Below, piece by piece: positions 34,561 through 47,671 of a stretch of DNA of 64,000 nt. Positions within the stretch are counted from its first letter, which is position 1; each line of letters begins with the position of its first letter. The notes under the pieces were generated by a model. The model made no database searches, was not told where the DNA came from, and worked only from the letters and a program-made list of their open reading frames with translations. Source of the stretch: Nomia melanderi (taxonomy: Eukaryota; Arthropoda; Insecta; Hymenoptera; Halictidae); the NCBI RefSeq assembly GCF_051020985.1, contig NC_135001.1, forward strand, positions 21,569,896-21,633,895, given 5' to 3'. The position numbers and the translations under genes are program-made.

Positions 34561-35798
34561 TTGTCGGCACCGACGGTGAACGGTGTTTCTATTTCTCCAG
34601 GGATTAGTCGGGAATGATCCCGATACCGGACTCGGTAATCCTATCGGGATGCATTAAGTCGACGCGACCCGACAGGGGAACGGAAGGAACGATCGCGGCC
34701 GGCTCGATCGCGACGTTAATGTCTCCGCCGTTTCTTCCATCGACTTTCTTCCCCCTTTTAGCTTTCCTTTCGCCCGTCGAATGTTTGCGGACACCGTATC
34801 CGCTCGAGAATGACGAGGCGCCGGGCACGAGCGGTCGGAAATAGAACGGCGGTGCGTGTGGCGCGCATTAAAACCGCGCGAATGAAAAACACGCGATCGA
34901 TTGTTCCCACGCGGTAGGTGGCTCCCGCGGTGCTGCGTCATCATTGCACACGGTAACCCCGATTTCCAGATACATCGGGAATTGATCTGATAACCGACCA
35001 GCCGTGTGCCAACCGGCCGATTATTCTCCTCGAAGTGCGCGAATCCGATTACACCCAGTCGAAATGGCGGGCCATTGTTTCTTTCGAGCAGATAGCGGAC
35101 AAATAGGCCGCGACGTCTTGCGATCGCGATCGCGGCTTCGCTCCCGTCGCTCGTGAACTGCGACGGTACCCTAATTTCCCGCGACCCGTCCAATCGTACA
35201 ATGCAACGCGTGTCGCGTTCGATCGAAATTCGCGTTAACCGCGCTGCCGCGGGAATGGAACGAGACTAATTGAATACGATGACTCGAGACAAGCTGCGAA
35301 GTATTGTTCCCATTGTCGACGATATCGTATCGCGGTTGCCACCATTGTACGGAAAGAACAGATATTGTTTTAGGACTCCTTTGATCGCTGTGGTCCGCAA
35401 GACGATTCCGTCCGAGCGTTTCTTTTCAAATTCGATGAATCGGGTGGATCTCCGGGATTCGAATAAGCGCAGACTTGGAAAAGGAAGTTTCTTATTTAAA
35501 TTCTTATGAGTTTCCTTGTTGTGGAAGCTTTTAGATACGCTTAGCTGATTTTTATATATTTTAATGCGATCATTAGTTACTAGATTCCGTTATTTTCATT
35601 TTCATACCATTACGTGGGAATGTACGAATAAAATTGTTACGTACACGGAAAATCAGAGTGAAATGCAGATTTACTGAAACTAAGTTGTTCAGTTCTCTCC
35701 GTGTTATATCCGAAACACCTGTCTCTACCATCTCTTTCAAAGATCGTTAAATTAAACTCTACTTTTATAAAAAGATTTCTTAAATTCATGTTCCTATC
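34561..35798. other. No supported gene; GC-rich to about 35.25 kb
   Basis: Overlapping frames on both strands (34.6-35.2 kb) are compositional. Nothing else recognised. Confidence 0.45.
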
Positions 35799-36101
35799 TT
35801 AACCCTTTATGGGCCGAATTTTTGTTCATTATCATAACAAAATCTGTGCAGTACAAAATTAATAGATATCCACATATGAATACGAATTAACAATGTATTC
35901 AATAGTTTCAATAATTTCATCGAACGAATATATTTCGTAACTTTCAAATTACGGTGACGTTAAACTTTCATGCCTAAGCGTATAAAAGTTTAAGTGATTA
36001 TTTAATTTTATTCAACACTTCGAGTGCAAAATGCAAAAATCAACAAGATGCCAATATACTGATATGTAACTTTAAAGTTACATGAGCCTACAGAGGGTTA
36101 A
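35799..36101. mobile_element. TTAA element, family L, complete
   Basis: Bounded by TTAA 35799-35802 (TTAACCCTTTATGGGCC) and 36098-36101 (GCCTACAGAGGGTTAA), 303 bp. It is the best copy of L in the window. Confidence 0.8.
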
Positions 36102-37308
36102 ATTACCGCAGCGTGCAAATTTTACACTTCTCGAGACCACCGATTTTTCAAATTCGCACAAATCCCCCTAAGATATCAGTTCTGAGACACTGCGCAAGGG
36201 GAAAACTCGAAATTTCGAAACAATCTCAACGTTGGGAAGCCCTTTAAGCAACTGGCCTTGCCCGTTCGAATGAGATATCGTTGCACAATAGCAAAATGGA
36301 GTTCGCCGGGCGTACGATATATTTTTCCCAATTCACGGGAAGCTCTCTCAAACAAATGCCATAAATCATAGGGGCTTCGGCGGACTATGCGCAAAGATAA
36401 TCTTATTCCCACGCGCAGTGTAAGCTCCGACCACTCCGTCTTTTTCAGCCGGGACGTCTTCACATACCTTTCCGCGTATCCGGTTCCTCGGCTCGCGTAT
36501 CCCTCGCACGGTGAGATTTCTCAACACTTGTTGCCCCGGACCGTCGATCTATCAACGTTTTTCACCTCTATCGGCAGGCCGCTCGATAAAGAACGGCGGA
36601 ATTTACGTAAGTTACGGTACAGGTGTTTATCCGTCTAAAAGGGAGCACCGCGGAATGATCATTCGAGGCAGGTGCAACGCCTGAAAAAATTACCGATCGA
36701 ATCGGAATCTCCAATTTCAAGGTGTCGGGATAATCGAGATTTACGAGCACTCGGCCTATAAATATCGTTGATCGCGCGGTCGGTTTTATAATTGAATCGC
36801 TCGATTTTTCGCGACACACAGGCGCGAGAGTACAACAGCGTGCGCGCGTGCTACGTGGCTCAATATGGAAACTGCAGTCAAGCGAGGCCGGTAGGGGTAA
36901 TTCATTCATTATAACCCTGCCGTTGAATTATGCAGCATGCGTCACTCAACGTGAACGCTACAGACACGACGGCAAAGAAAAGGATGATGTTGAATTTTGT
37001 TAGCCGGAAATACGATCTCCCGCGCCTCTTCTCGCGGCCATCTTTCGCTGTCGCGATATCGAATCGCTGCAGACCCATTCGCGCGTAGTATGGAGAAAGG
37101 ATTTTCTTTCAAAACAGTGAATTGTCATCTCGCATTAGCAATCGGCGTATCTTGGTTCCATTCCGTTTTCATTCGCAAAGGAAGCGAACGAATTACAAGA
37201 TGCTTTCTAAATTTGTGTTTTTTCTCGATTCGTTCCTGTCGTACCAACTTTATGGAATTTGACTGCAGAAAGAATCGAAAATACAATGGATTCGATTGTG
37301 ACGAGACT
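36102..37308. other. No gene seen
   Basis: Frames up to 115 codons on both strands have no splice or domain support. An isolated ATAACCCTGCCGTTG near 36911 may be a TTAA-tip relic. Confidence 0.4.
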
Positions 37309-37540
37309 TTAACCCCTTGGCGTAATATTCCGCTACTGAGCTAGTGTAACATTTTGCTGTCTATTTGGAAGAAATGCAGCGACATTTTCTGCTTGAAGTG
37401 GAAATTTCGTTTGTAGATAATAAGTTGATAATAGCAAAATAGTTTCTTTTGATCCGTGGGTAATGAACAACATTGATTGTTAAATTGGTTTAGAAATCTT
37501 CATCGCGAGTCTCACTCGTCATTGCACGGCGAGGGGTTAA
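37309..37540. mobile_element. TTAA element, family E, complete
   Basis: Bounded by TTAA 37309-37312 (TTAACCCCTTGGCGTA) and 37537-37540 (GGCGAGGGGTTAA), 232 bp. The hairpin CGAGT/ACTCG lies at 37506-37518. Confidence 0.8.
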
Positions 37541-38295
37541 GAGCGTCGAAGAACGAATGAATTTAACGTGCTCGTGTTTCCCTCGAAGATCGATTATTTG
37601 CATTCTGGGTAGCTTGCAACGTTCAAGAGCGCCTTTGTGAGCAGTCGCTGGTGTCTTCATTAATGGCAATATTCTAACCCCGCACACGAGTTTCCTAAGG
37701 ATCAACTATTTATGACGCCTTCTGTAAACACTTTCACCGTCGCTAAGGTTATAAGAGAATAACCTAACGCAAATTTAACCCCTACCTCTCTCCTTCATCG
37801 CTCACGCGTGGATGGTACATCTCGCGAGGAAAGGTCACGTCACAGTAAAGGGAGCGGAACTTCGAGTTCAATGATCAGAAAAGTTCGTAAACGTCAGACA
37901 TTAATGTTTTTTAATTATCGCGTGTAATCTCGATCCTCCGTTATAAGCCACGTTAATATTCATACTTCCTGCGTAATAAATATCATTCCGACCACCTTTA
38001 ACAGTTTTAACCTTAATTGCATTCCTCTGTAGCCAACTTAATTATATCACATCTGCTACAGGCGAAATATTCAGAGTATTTATGAGACTTGCAGAAAATC
38101 TCGATCAATTCTTTTCTTCTAATTTCCTGCGATCTTTAGTTTTCGTATTAAACCACTGAGTACGCACACTTCTATTGATGCTGTAACGAATGAGATTTTC
38201 TTCATAAAGATCGATCACTGCGAATAATGAAATAGCTTCAATCCATCGAAAATGATTATTTTAGTTCGCCCATTCTATATCTGGCTGAAAAAATA
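37541..38295. other. No gene seen
   Basis: Nothing recognised. Confidence 0.5.
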
Positions 38296-38688
38296 TTAAC
38301 CCTTTGCACTCGAGCGGCGCCTTTCAATCGCCATTTGATTTGACCCAACAAAATGATCAAATTTAGAATTCACTGTCAAATTTTCTATAATGTATCGACG
38401 CATGGAACATCGAAATAAAGTAGTTCTGTCACTTAATTTATACAAGGTGTTTGTTTATGTTAGTTGTAAAACGTATCATTGATATTTTATCAGAAAATAA
38501 TGAATATTTAGAATTCAGTATCAAATTTTATATAATGTATCGATACATGGAACATCGAAATAAACTAGTTCTATCACTTAATTTATACAAGGTATTTCTT
38601 TATGTTAGTTGTGAAACATATGATTGATATTTTATCAGAAAATAACGAATATTTGTCGAGAAAAATATTCTCGAGTGCAAAGGGTGAA
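38296..38688. mobile_element. TTAA element, family A, with internal tandem duplication
   Basis: Starts TTAACCCTTTGCACTCGAG (TTAA 38296-38299) and ends GAGTGCAAAGGGTGAA (mutated TTAA 38685-38688). About 145 bp of the interior (from TAGAATTCA through GAAAATAA.GAATATTT) is repeated in tandem, making 393 bp against about 231 bp for its relative at 22843. Confidence 0.8.
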
Positions 38689-39514
38689 GGAAAGGAAGAA
38701 TTGTATCTGTTATCGAGAACCAAGGAACGCATTAGCTCCCGGTATAAACGGATACCGTGATGCGAACTGCCAGAATGGGAAACGTTACCCGCGGCAACGA
38801 ATAAATTTACAAGGGTCGGTGTCAATGGCGGTTAGCAGAGGAAGCTATTCGCCTGGAGACGTGGGAGAAAAGAGGGACCGCTCACATACGGAAAATGCGG
38901 TTCCATGCAAGCTGAGGGAGGGAATCGCGGTTACGCTACTGAAGATTAACGACTCCGGCTGCCATCGATCCCGCAAACTTGAGATTACCCAAAGAGGAAT
39001 GATAATGAAAGATATACACTACGGCTACCATTTACTCGTAAATAGTTCACCGCTCGACGGAACAGAGGTGACCTTCGTTATACAACATTAACAAGACACC
39101 GAGTAATTTATCGTACCGTGACTTTCAGCTACGCAAACCGAATAAAATAAACAATTTGATAGAAACTGAAGATGGAATTCACATTAATATCCTGATAATG
39201 GAAACATGACAAAATCGATGAGTTTCTATGCAACCCCGATTATAAACCAATTCATCAAAATTCGCTATGCAGCTATAAATAATTAGGAATGTCCTGTTTA
39301 GATAAATATAATATTATCACAACATTGTTTCTTTAATTTCTTCGAGCCTTCATTTCGTTAATTTTCGAAGTACCTCCATGTTGCTTTTGTTAGAAACAAA
39401 ATGGAGGTGTTAGTACTAACAGTCGATAAAACAGGTTTCTAATCCAGTACTTTCAGTTCGAGATACCTTTAAGACGTCTCTTAGAAACGAAACGTAAGAA
39501 CTAGAAAGTTGTTC
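38689..39514. other. No supported gene; small hairpin at 39.38 kb
   Basis: The plus frame 38624-39091 starts inside the family A element and shows no domain. A hairpin (CCTCCAT/ATGGAGG with TTTTGTT/AACAAAA) lies at 39373-39407. Confidence 0.4.
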
Positions 39515-39754
39515 TTAACCCTTTGAACTCTGCAGGCTCCGATACTGCACCAGGAATAATATTAAAAATTTTAATGAATCTTAACGAATCTACCCTACAA
39601 GTATTAGATTTCTCACACATCCAAATTCTTCACTAAGAAGGAAAATAAAAGATCTAAGAAATGTTATAGCGTTTCTCATTTTCGTTAGGAATACTATAAA
39701 AATTAGTTGCAGTTGCTGGTAGACTACAAAACCATCTGGAGTGTTAAGGGTTAA
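39515..39754. mobile_element. TTAA element, family J, complete
   Basis: Bounded by TTAA 39515-39518 (TTAACCCTTTGAACTCTG) and 39751-39754 (GGAGTGTTAAGGGTTAA), 240 bp. Its intact AATATTAAAAATTTTAAT is the empty-site counterpart of the G insertion at 50.8 kb. Confidence 0.8.
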
Positions 39755-40483
39755 TAACATGCATCAAGCATGGAAGCGACTTGCGTATTCATGAGAAACT
39801 CGCTTTTAAAGAGTGCGATCGCTCGTTAACAGAGTAAACGAAAACAATAGGAAAATGGAAAATGGCCCACTTAATGCGCCGTATTAAAAGAGTACAATTG
39901 TAGATAGACATCTTGGGTGTACCGAGCGGTGAATCGCGACAGAAAGTAGCGCTTTAAGAAACGCGTTTCGCGTCCCAGTGTTCGCCGCGGAAAGAAAAAA
40001 CGAACAGAGCGAGGTGAAAGAATCGATATGTGCGCGGCAATTTGTATTGTCTCGGAAAGAATAACGCGACGTGCCCGTCGGGGCGCGGCCTCGCGGAGGG
40101 CGTAAAAACGAAAGTGCAAGAAGCAACGTTAACTTCGGGAGCAAATAAGACGAGAAGTTTTTCGGATAGAGATTTTTGCCGCGGAACTATTGAATAGCTT
40201 TCTCCGTGGGCGAGATAATTTTCATCATCTCGCGCAATAAAAAAGTCAAACACGCACGAAACTTTCGGGGAACTTTTTAATTCGCAATCTCCCCGAGCTA
40301 CTTACTTTCTCTACCACCGGGGAAACAAATGAAATTATGCGAAGATCATCTAAGCAGCAAAGAACAACCTCAGTTTTGTATACTTTCGTAATTAGCGCTC
40401 CCACTCTACCCTCGCTGACACTTGTCCTTCATTTTTTGTTCAACTTTTCCAAGGCTTCCGTAGTGTCGAAGTAATTATCTAGG
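39755..40483. other. No gene seen
   Basis: Moderately GC-rich around 39.95-40.1 kb; frames in three minus phases are compositional. Confidence 0.45.
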
Positions 40484-40696
40484 TTAACACTAGAACTACT
40501 GAGGATTTAATATGATTGATACGTAATGTCTATAAAAATTGTAACAATAGATTATTTTCAGTTTCTTTAGACATTCATTATAGTACTGAAACTATGTATT
40601 TCCAAAATCATTTCAAATATCCAATGCTTTTAAGGTATTAATAACTACGAAACACAAATCGAAACCAGTCATTTTGACTGGTAGTTCTAGTGTTAA
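40484..40696. mobile_element. TTAA element, family G, complete
   Basis: Bounded by TTAA 40484-40487 (TTAACACTAGAACTAC) and 40693-40696 (GTAGTTCTAGTGTTAA), 213 bp, without a partner H. Confidence 0.85.
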
Positions 40697-42331
40697 TTTT
40701 CGGATTAGCAAAGAGATCACATTTGTCACTCGAATTCCTATAGCAATAACTTATGTATTTTCAATTAATCTGTATGCTTTCTAAAAGATTCGTTAGTTCA
40801 AATCACTGGTCATTTACAATTGTAATCGTTGCTACTGAAAAGCTCCTTTCGGAAAGTACTTAGCCGTTAGTCATTAATTCTTAGCGAGCCATTAGGTAAC
40901 CGCCGGTAGGCAGTGTTAATTTCGGAATAAAAATGACACTGCAGAATTTTTGTATTGCGTGAATCTCGATTGAGCTGGGAATTAATTAATCATCCACCCC
41001 GTCGGAGCGTTTCATTATGGATTCACGGCGAGAAACACGGTTCCTACCAGACTCTTTCCACCGAGTGGAATATCCGTTTCGGCGGAACATGTCGGGTGGC
41101 TCATCAATGGGCGCGCAGAAATACAAATCGATGCTAATGGCGGACAGCAACAGTGAAGAATGGAATAAACATTCGCAGCCACTTAGTGGGGGTAATCGCG
41201 GCGCGTGTTTCGCCTATGAAATTGATAACTCATTTGCGCCGATCCGGGTGTTGAAATTTTCGCGATAGGCGCATTAAAAGATTTATCGCGCATGCATATG
41301 TATCTTTCCGCCGAAAATCAATGCGACCAGCGTATGCGTTAATCGAATCATCGCGATTACGATCGGGGAAGCCTGTACGTTCGTTTAAACCGCCGATAGA
41401 AAATAATCAATTTGCAGTAACGGATACACGGTTTCTTACGCTGTCGGACGATCCGTGTAATTTTTACTGTATCCAATGGATTCCAATTGAAAAGGGGCTT
41501 CGTTTAAACGATTACGTAAATTGTATAAACAGGAAACTTTATTTACCCATTTAGGAAATGACGAGACCTCCACGTTGAGGGATTTAATTAACTTACCTGA
41601 AACAAAGAAAACGAAAGAAGAACTTAGTTTCATTTGATAATAATGGAATATAGTAATTATGTTATTATAAAATTCTTGGACATCGTGTGATAAATTTTAA
41701 TAATGTTATTTCTCTTAATGAGTGTTTCCTTAAAGTATATCCCTTTATTTCAATAAAGAAATTCATTTCTCGGAGTAAGGAAATTCACTGTCCTCTCTCG
41801 AAAGTTTCACCCTCGAGAAGAAATAAATTTCTAGATATAAAGACGCTGAGTTTTCACATTCCGCAGCATTTAAATTTGTAATGGAGGCTTCTCCTGTTTT
41901 CTAGCAGTTGAAAATATCCGTTAAATGTGCTTTCTTATGAATGTGCGTCAAAAGTAAACGAAAATACTCCGGCTGCATTTTACATAATTGTATCATAACG
42001 TTCGTGAGCTTTCATCGGCACAGTAATTTGTTTCTTTTACGGCATTCCTTAATATCTGAATGTCCCAACAAATTATAGCGAGAGAAATATTATTTCTTAT
42101 TAAATTCCAAATATTCGTCTAGAATAAATGGAATATGAGATAAACTGGAGGTTATATGCATTCGAGCACTCAAAGTTCCTCATTTGAAACAATATTTTGC
42201 TTCTCAAAAAATCACTGAAACAATACATAGTATATTACCTATTTAATTTGCCTACTTAATCTGAAATGTAAGAAATAAATGCCTATAGCTCATTCTTACT
42301 TCCAGTTGTACATAATAAATATTCACCCGAT
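40697..42331. other. No supported gene
   Basis: Frames at 40.95-41.55 kb lack splice context. The rest is AT-rich. Confidence 0.45.
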
Positions 42332-42733
42332 TTAACACTAGAACTACCGAGCATTTAATACGATTGATATGCAATTCCTATAAGAATTGTAACAATAGAT
42401 TATTTTCAGTTTCTTCAGACACTCATTATACTACTGAAATGGAACTATTTTCAAAATCATTTCGAATATTCAATGCTTCGAAGATATCAATAATTGCTAA
42501 AAAATCGAAACCAGTCATTTTGTCTGCTACGTAGTTCTAGTGTTAAAAATTATTAAAAACACAACAGGTAATTCTCTGAGAAATTACTAGAGATTGATTC
42601 AGCAATAGGCAAACTGAATTGTAAATCAATAGAAATCTCAGTAGTAGCACTGTCGGAGTTTCCATAGAAAAATTTCAAAAGGTCAGTTCGACTCTTCGGT
42701 AGTTCTGGTGTTGAGTAGGTTTTCACACCATAG
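42332..42733. mobile_element. Composite TTAA element G-H, copy 3, truncated
   Basis: G runs from TTAA 42332-42335 to 42543-42546, then H to TTGA 42711-42714, then the composite's junction (GGTTTTCACACCATA) to 42733, where similarity stops before the second G. Confidence 0.8.
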
Positions 42734-42808
42734 AGACTGAAAACTGAGCTGATATAGGTGAATCATTGATCACCAAGCAGCTTATCGTTACATCTTCGAG
42801 AACTAGTG

Positions 42809-43013
42809 TTAACCCTCTGCGGACGGATGTCGGCATTTCGGTGAGATGAAATGTTCAAATTTGGAAAACTAAATCGTGGACAAGTGATCTAATTACTGTA
42901 ACAGCAAGAGACCAGCACATAGTATTCCCTTCTTATATTAATTAAGCAATTGATGCATAATTTAGCTTCGTATGCTGAAGGTTTTGTATGTTTCGAAGAA
43001 TCTTCGTCGAACA
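42809..43013. mobile_element. TTAA element, family B, reversed, decayed far tip
   Basis: Starts TTAACCCTCTGCGGACGG at TTAA 42809-42812 and runs through the B interior to GAATCTTCGTCGAAC near 43013; the terminal TTAA is lost. Confidence 0.7.
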
Positions 43014-44399
43014 AACCACATTTCCCAGCCAAAGAAATGAATCGAACTCTGAACGCTTTCCAAGAAAACAATCTCCGAGAATATTACAACTCAATGAATG
43101 CAATGAAAATATCAATTAAATCGCGCGTATTCGAATATTATAGTCGCAGAGACGACAAAGACATTTGCATCGGATTTTTCCTCATTCAGAGGACTCTGCG
43201 TTATGAATAATGCAATTGTACGGATAAACAACGCGATTTCCGAAATCAATTTCATTCTAATGCTCCCGAGTGCAGCCGAAGCTATCCCGGAGGGTTCGCG
43301 TGCCCCAGGAGGAAGCTAATTTTACGAAGCAGAAAGACGGATAAGGACACGCAACGCAGCTGCCCTCCCATTTGTTAGACAGGACTTAAGGGTCGCTTGA
43401 TATTCAAGGGCAGCCCCGTATCGTGTTTTGATATTCGTTACGCGAGTGCACCTCAGATGCATCATTATATCGTTTCGACGACTCTACGTAAGCCGTCTGC
43501 AACAGACCGCGTGTGTGCGCTGACCCGGTCTAGACTGCTAATTTACAACGCGATCAAATTCTCTTCGATATGTACACTGCCGCTAACAAACAGCCCCTAT
43601 GTTAAATAGCAAAAATTCACCAAATACCGGCGCGATGTTTCTTCGGTCTCTGTACGTTCATATTTTCCCTAGTTTTATTTTCTAATGATCAATATTAGAT
43701 CTATTCAGCTGTGATTGATTATTGTTTGATTTTTGTTGTTTTTTATTGGAACTATGAAAGTGCATTTGTTGAAATTTCATTCACTGAACAAATGCAATTG
43801 ATTCGTTTAAGAATTTCACGGAGAAGCAGTTGAATCTTTCGAATAAATATTAAAGTGATTAGAAATGAGTGATTTTGTGCCACCTGGTAGTTCTGTTAAT
43901 TTACGGAGAAAAATGGATCGAATGGTTGAGTAAGTAATATTGCATATATTATGCAATATTAAAAGTATACATGGTTAGAGATAATTGAATCTGTACTTTT
44001 ATGTTACCGTTAATCGCGATTTCTTCTCAGCGCTCAGACCTTCCTCAAATGTTCGAAAAATCCGGCAGTTTTTGATCGGAATCAATGTTGCAGACAGTTT
44101 TGCTGTTCCGCAACTCTGTTGAAAAGAACTTCCGCTTGAAACGTTTCGAGGGGACGGTAGAAGACAGTAACCCGGCGAAGTCCGGCGAGCGAAAAAGATG
44201 CTACGTAACTGGAGGATTTTTGTTAAGTTTGTTGTGTGAAGTGAACCGTTCACGAAGATGCTTGTTTTTGTTCACTTGGGGCGACACTGTTCTTAATGGA
44301 AACCTTTATTGTTGCTCACACGAGGCGAAATCTTCCAAAAGAATTCTGATATAAGAAAACGAAAGCTGTCGAACGGTACAAAGGCCGGGTCACTTAAGA
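43014..44399. other. No gene seen
   Basis: Frames up to 89 codons on both strands have no splice or domain support. Confidence 0.45.
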
Positions 44400-44794
44400 T
44401 TGAAACTTGTACAACTTCTCAGAAAACTATACGTTCGTCTATATAAATCGAGAAAATTGTAGCCTCGAAACTAGAGCATTGCAATGCCTATTTGCCTAAT
44501 TGCACGAATCAAAATCGACTGAAGCTATTACCGAATAATGTTTAAAAAGTTCAGTATCCGTCAAATTGGCGGGTTCCGTGAATCTAGTGTCAATGAAAGA
44601 ATTCAAGAGTCACGATGTAAATATTCTCTTATCAAAACTACTTAGTTACATTTGTAATTTATATAATTAGATGTTTCTATGCGTATCGCAATAACATCGC
44701 ATCAATCAGAATTGACATAAACCTTCACCGAATAATGCCAATCAAAATTAATATTCGTCGAATCGACGGGTTTCCATAAATCTGGTGCTAATTA
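44400..44794. mobile_element. Two decayed family D copies
   Basis: D-like right ends occur at about 44470-44594 (GGGTTCCGTGAATCTAGTGT) and about 44690-44794 (GGGTTTCCATAAATCTGGTG), each preceded by the D interior CCGAATAATG. Left ends are poorly preserved. Confidence 0.5.
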
Positions 44795-45224
44795 TAACCC
44801 CCGAATTTCAATCGTGTATAGATAATGTAGATAAATGGACTATTGTCTAAAATTGTTTGCCGAGAAAAAAGGATGCGGTTCGAAACGGTAAAATGTGCGT
44901 TATTGAATTGCGCAATTGAAACTAATATTCCCATTAAATATTATGGTTCGACTGACCAACGATGCTCGGCTCCATGTAAAACGATCGAGTCAATATTGTT
45001 CGAATCGCAATATTCGTGGCTTAACGCGATTCGGTCATTTTACATTATATACAACAAGCGAGCTGTTTCTGTCGTCACCGGTAACGCTCGCTACAATTAG
45101 CTGCTGTGATTTACACTTGGAGTTTATTGATACTGTTGAGATACTGATTCATGAGACAACTTCCTACCACCAACGAATTGAAGTTGTAGCAATTAGAGTA
45201 GGGATACACGTACTCTAATGTAAC

Positions 45225-45446
45225 GATAATGCGGAATTTTTAGTCTATCGTTTAATTGCTAATTCTACGTTCATGTAACATTTTAGATATATATAACACA
45301 AATCCAAAGTAACAATTACAAAATCTAATTCCTTATTCTCTTCCGAAAGTTATTAGTAGTTTTATTGTTATATTAGTATATGTTATATTAGTAGTTTAGT
45401 AGTAAGTTTTTAGTAGCTGAAATTTATCCGGCGTTCAATGTGTTAA
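45225..45446. mobile_element. TTAA element, family O
   Basis: In reverse it matches the O copy at 9022-9266 (GTTACATGAACGTAG, TTAGCAATTAAACGATAGAC). Right tip GGCGTTCAATGTGTTAA is at TTAA 45443-45446; the left tip is degraded. Confidence 0.65.
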
Positions 45447-47166
45447 AAATCATTCTCTCCCCCACAAGCATTCTTACCGACACTTCCAACAAATTCTCAA
45501 ACACACCCCACTCTCACCACCACGCACTCATCCTCGCTTACGCATCCTTCGGAAAAAACCCAGCAACCCTTGGGCCTGAATGAGTCCCTTTCTCTTTTAT
45601 GGCCCTCGGAACACTCGCTTTCCCGGGGGGAAAGTATTCATATTCAGATGAAAGTATCTCAATCGAATAGCACTTGGTAACCTAATAAAAGCGAAGTAAC
45701 GTGAAAAGTATAATTCTGTCATTTAGCGACGAATTCTGCGCTTTATGAAATTTCGTTCAACAGCAACGAAAATATCGCGGTCTGTAAAGTTCTATCAATC
45801 GTTTAATTTATACATTTATTTAGTTCATGAAAAGTTCAATTTAATTAGTTTCATCGGAGTGATATTGAACTGCAAATAATGTTCCTCGAAACAAACATCG
45901 CGTAAACAGCACTGCAAACATGGGCGAAAGTTTTCTCGTTTCTAGAGCGGCGCATTAATTCAATTCGACTTTGTTATGCGATGCGGAGAGAGTAGCATCG
46001 CCGGATATTTATAAAATTAAAAAAACTAGTAACACTAAAAATGCGTCATTTGTCGCGATACACGAGTATATCTTTCCATGGCGTTGAATGATACCTTTCA
46101 TCGCCTCAACTGAGAATTAAGGAAGTATCATTTCAGTTTCAAAAATTTGACCCGTAAACCCAGAAACGCGCGGAAAAGTGAATAAAAATCCTCGGTCGCC
46201 ATGTTTGCATTATAAATTATAATGCCAGGAAAGTAGCGTAAGTACAGGGGACATTGTATGCAAAGTTTTAATTCGACCGGGTCTCTTATCACCGAAGCCC
46301 GTGATTATGAAACACATAATGCTCAGCGCGAAATTTCATTTCTGTAACCTGCATTTCTAAATGAACGTAAATATATTCGTGAATAATTTCGTCTGTTCCG
46401 CGGCATAAGCGAAAATTATTGAAGTTTTTATTAATTCACTTTGGACTGCGCATCGCAAACATTAATACAGCTCTCGCAGTATAATAATCGCAGCTGCGTA
46501 AGTAGCTTTTCAGGTGAATCGAACGATATAAAAACATAAATTGTGTTCATCGCTAGATTATATACACGTGCATCGGGAAATTATATATTATATCAGAAGA
46601 ACACGTATCGTTTCGACAAAAAGAGCGGTCGCTGTTCGTACGGGCGCCGCGAAACGCGCAAAAACGAGGAACGCCGCGGGGCGTTCGATATAATTCGATA
46701 TCTTTTTCTCCTCTTGCCAGCTGTCAATCCAAGAAACGAGACGGTCTAACCTAATTATGCCATTCATCCTATAAAAAATTCCGGTTGCAAGTGAAACGTA
46801 CGATAAAGTCGCGGGCAACAGAAATATTTTGGCATTCGTTCAACGTCAAGCGCCAACTCATTTACGTTCGGAATGAATCGCGGCTTTCGATGAAATACAA
46901 TTCCGAGCATTCACAGATAAGATTACAAATTGGAACGAATGACTCCTTTGTGCGATTCGTTCGATTAGCAGTTTCGGGACCACTGAGTTTCGTACAATGC
47001 AACGGTAACGATCGCGAAATGTTTATTGTCTCGTAAAGTGAGGTTATGTGCAACCGAAGCCGCCATTGAAACGGAACGCCTCCACTCTTTACATTTCGAA
47101 TAACGTTTTCACGCTGCGAATTAATGAAGATCATTCGTTTCGCGTGCAACATTTATAAATGGAAAC
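45447..47166. other. No gene seen
   Basis: 45450-45560 is unusually C-rich on the plus strand. Frames at 46.5-47.15 kb lack support. Confidence 0.45.
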
Positions 47167-47443
47167 TTAACCCTTTGCACTCGAAGGTTTTTCACTAGAA
47201 ATATTCAATATTCTTCGAGGAGATACAAATCGCACATTTAAAGGAAACGAATAACATTCATGTTTCTCGAATTCAGTTTAAAATTTTTGTCACGAGTCTG
47301 ACACGTAATTGTAGGTCAAGGGGTTAACGAGGAAACATATATAAATTAAGACATCATACAAAGCTTAATATTATATATGAGACCTTATAATTTTGCAAAT
47401 CAAATCAAGTGGCGAGAGTCACCTCTCGAGTGCAAAGGGTTAA
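47167..47443. mobile_element. Family A element with a family C/E scrap inside
   Basis: A spans TTAA 47167-47170 to 47440-47443. Its middle holds a right-end fragment reading GTAGGTCAAGGGGTTAA (TTAA 47324-47327). The A right end has a hairpin-like GGCGAGAGTCACC. Confidence 0.75.
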
Positions 47444-47629
47444 CACTAGGTTTACGGAACGCGACAATTTCACGCAGATTGAATTTTATGAACATTATTT
47501 GGTAAATGTTTCAATCGGTTTTCGTTGATCCAATCGCTATTGTCTATTTCTACAATTTCCAAAATCTAAATGAAAGAAAAGCAACTTTCCCAAGGACAAT
47601 AGAATAAATGCCCGTGAACCTAGTGTTAA
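47440..47629. mobile_element. TTAA element, family D, complete
   Basis: Shares TTAA 47440-47443 with family A, starts TTAACACTAGGTTTACGG and ends CCGTGAACCTAGTGTTAA at 47626-47629 (190 bp). Confidence 0.85.
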
Positions 47630-47671
47630 ATTGGAAACGATCATTTCTATAAACGCGTCGCGCGTAAGATT

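Noticed and set aside
38624..39091. 155-codon plus frame
   Set aside because: Starts inside a family A element and shows no domain or splice signals.
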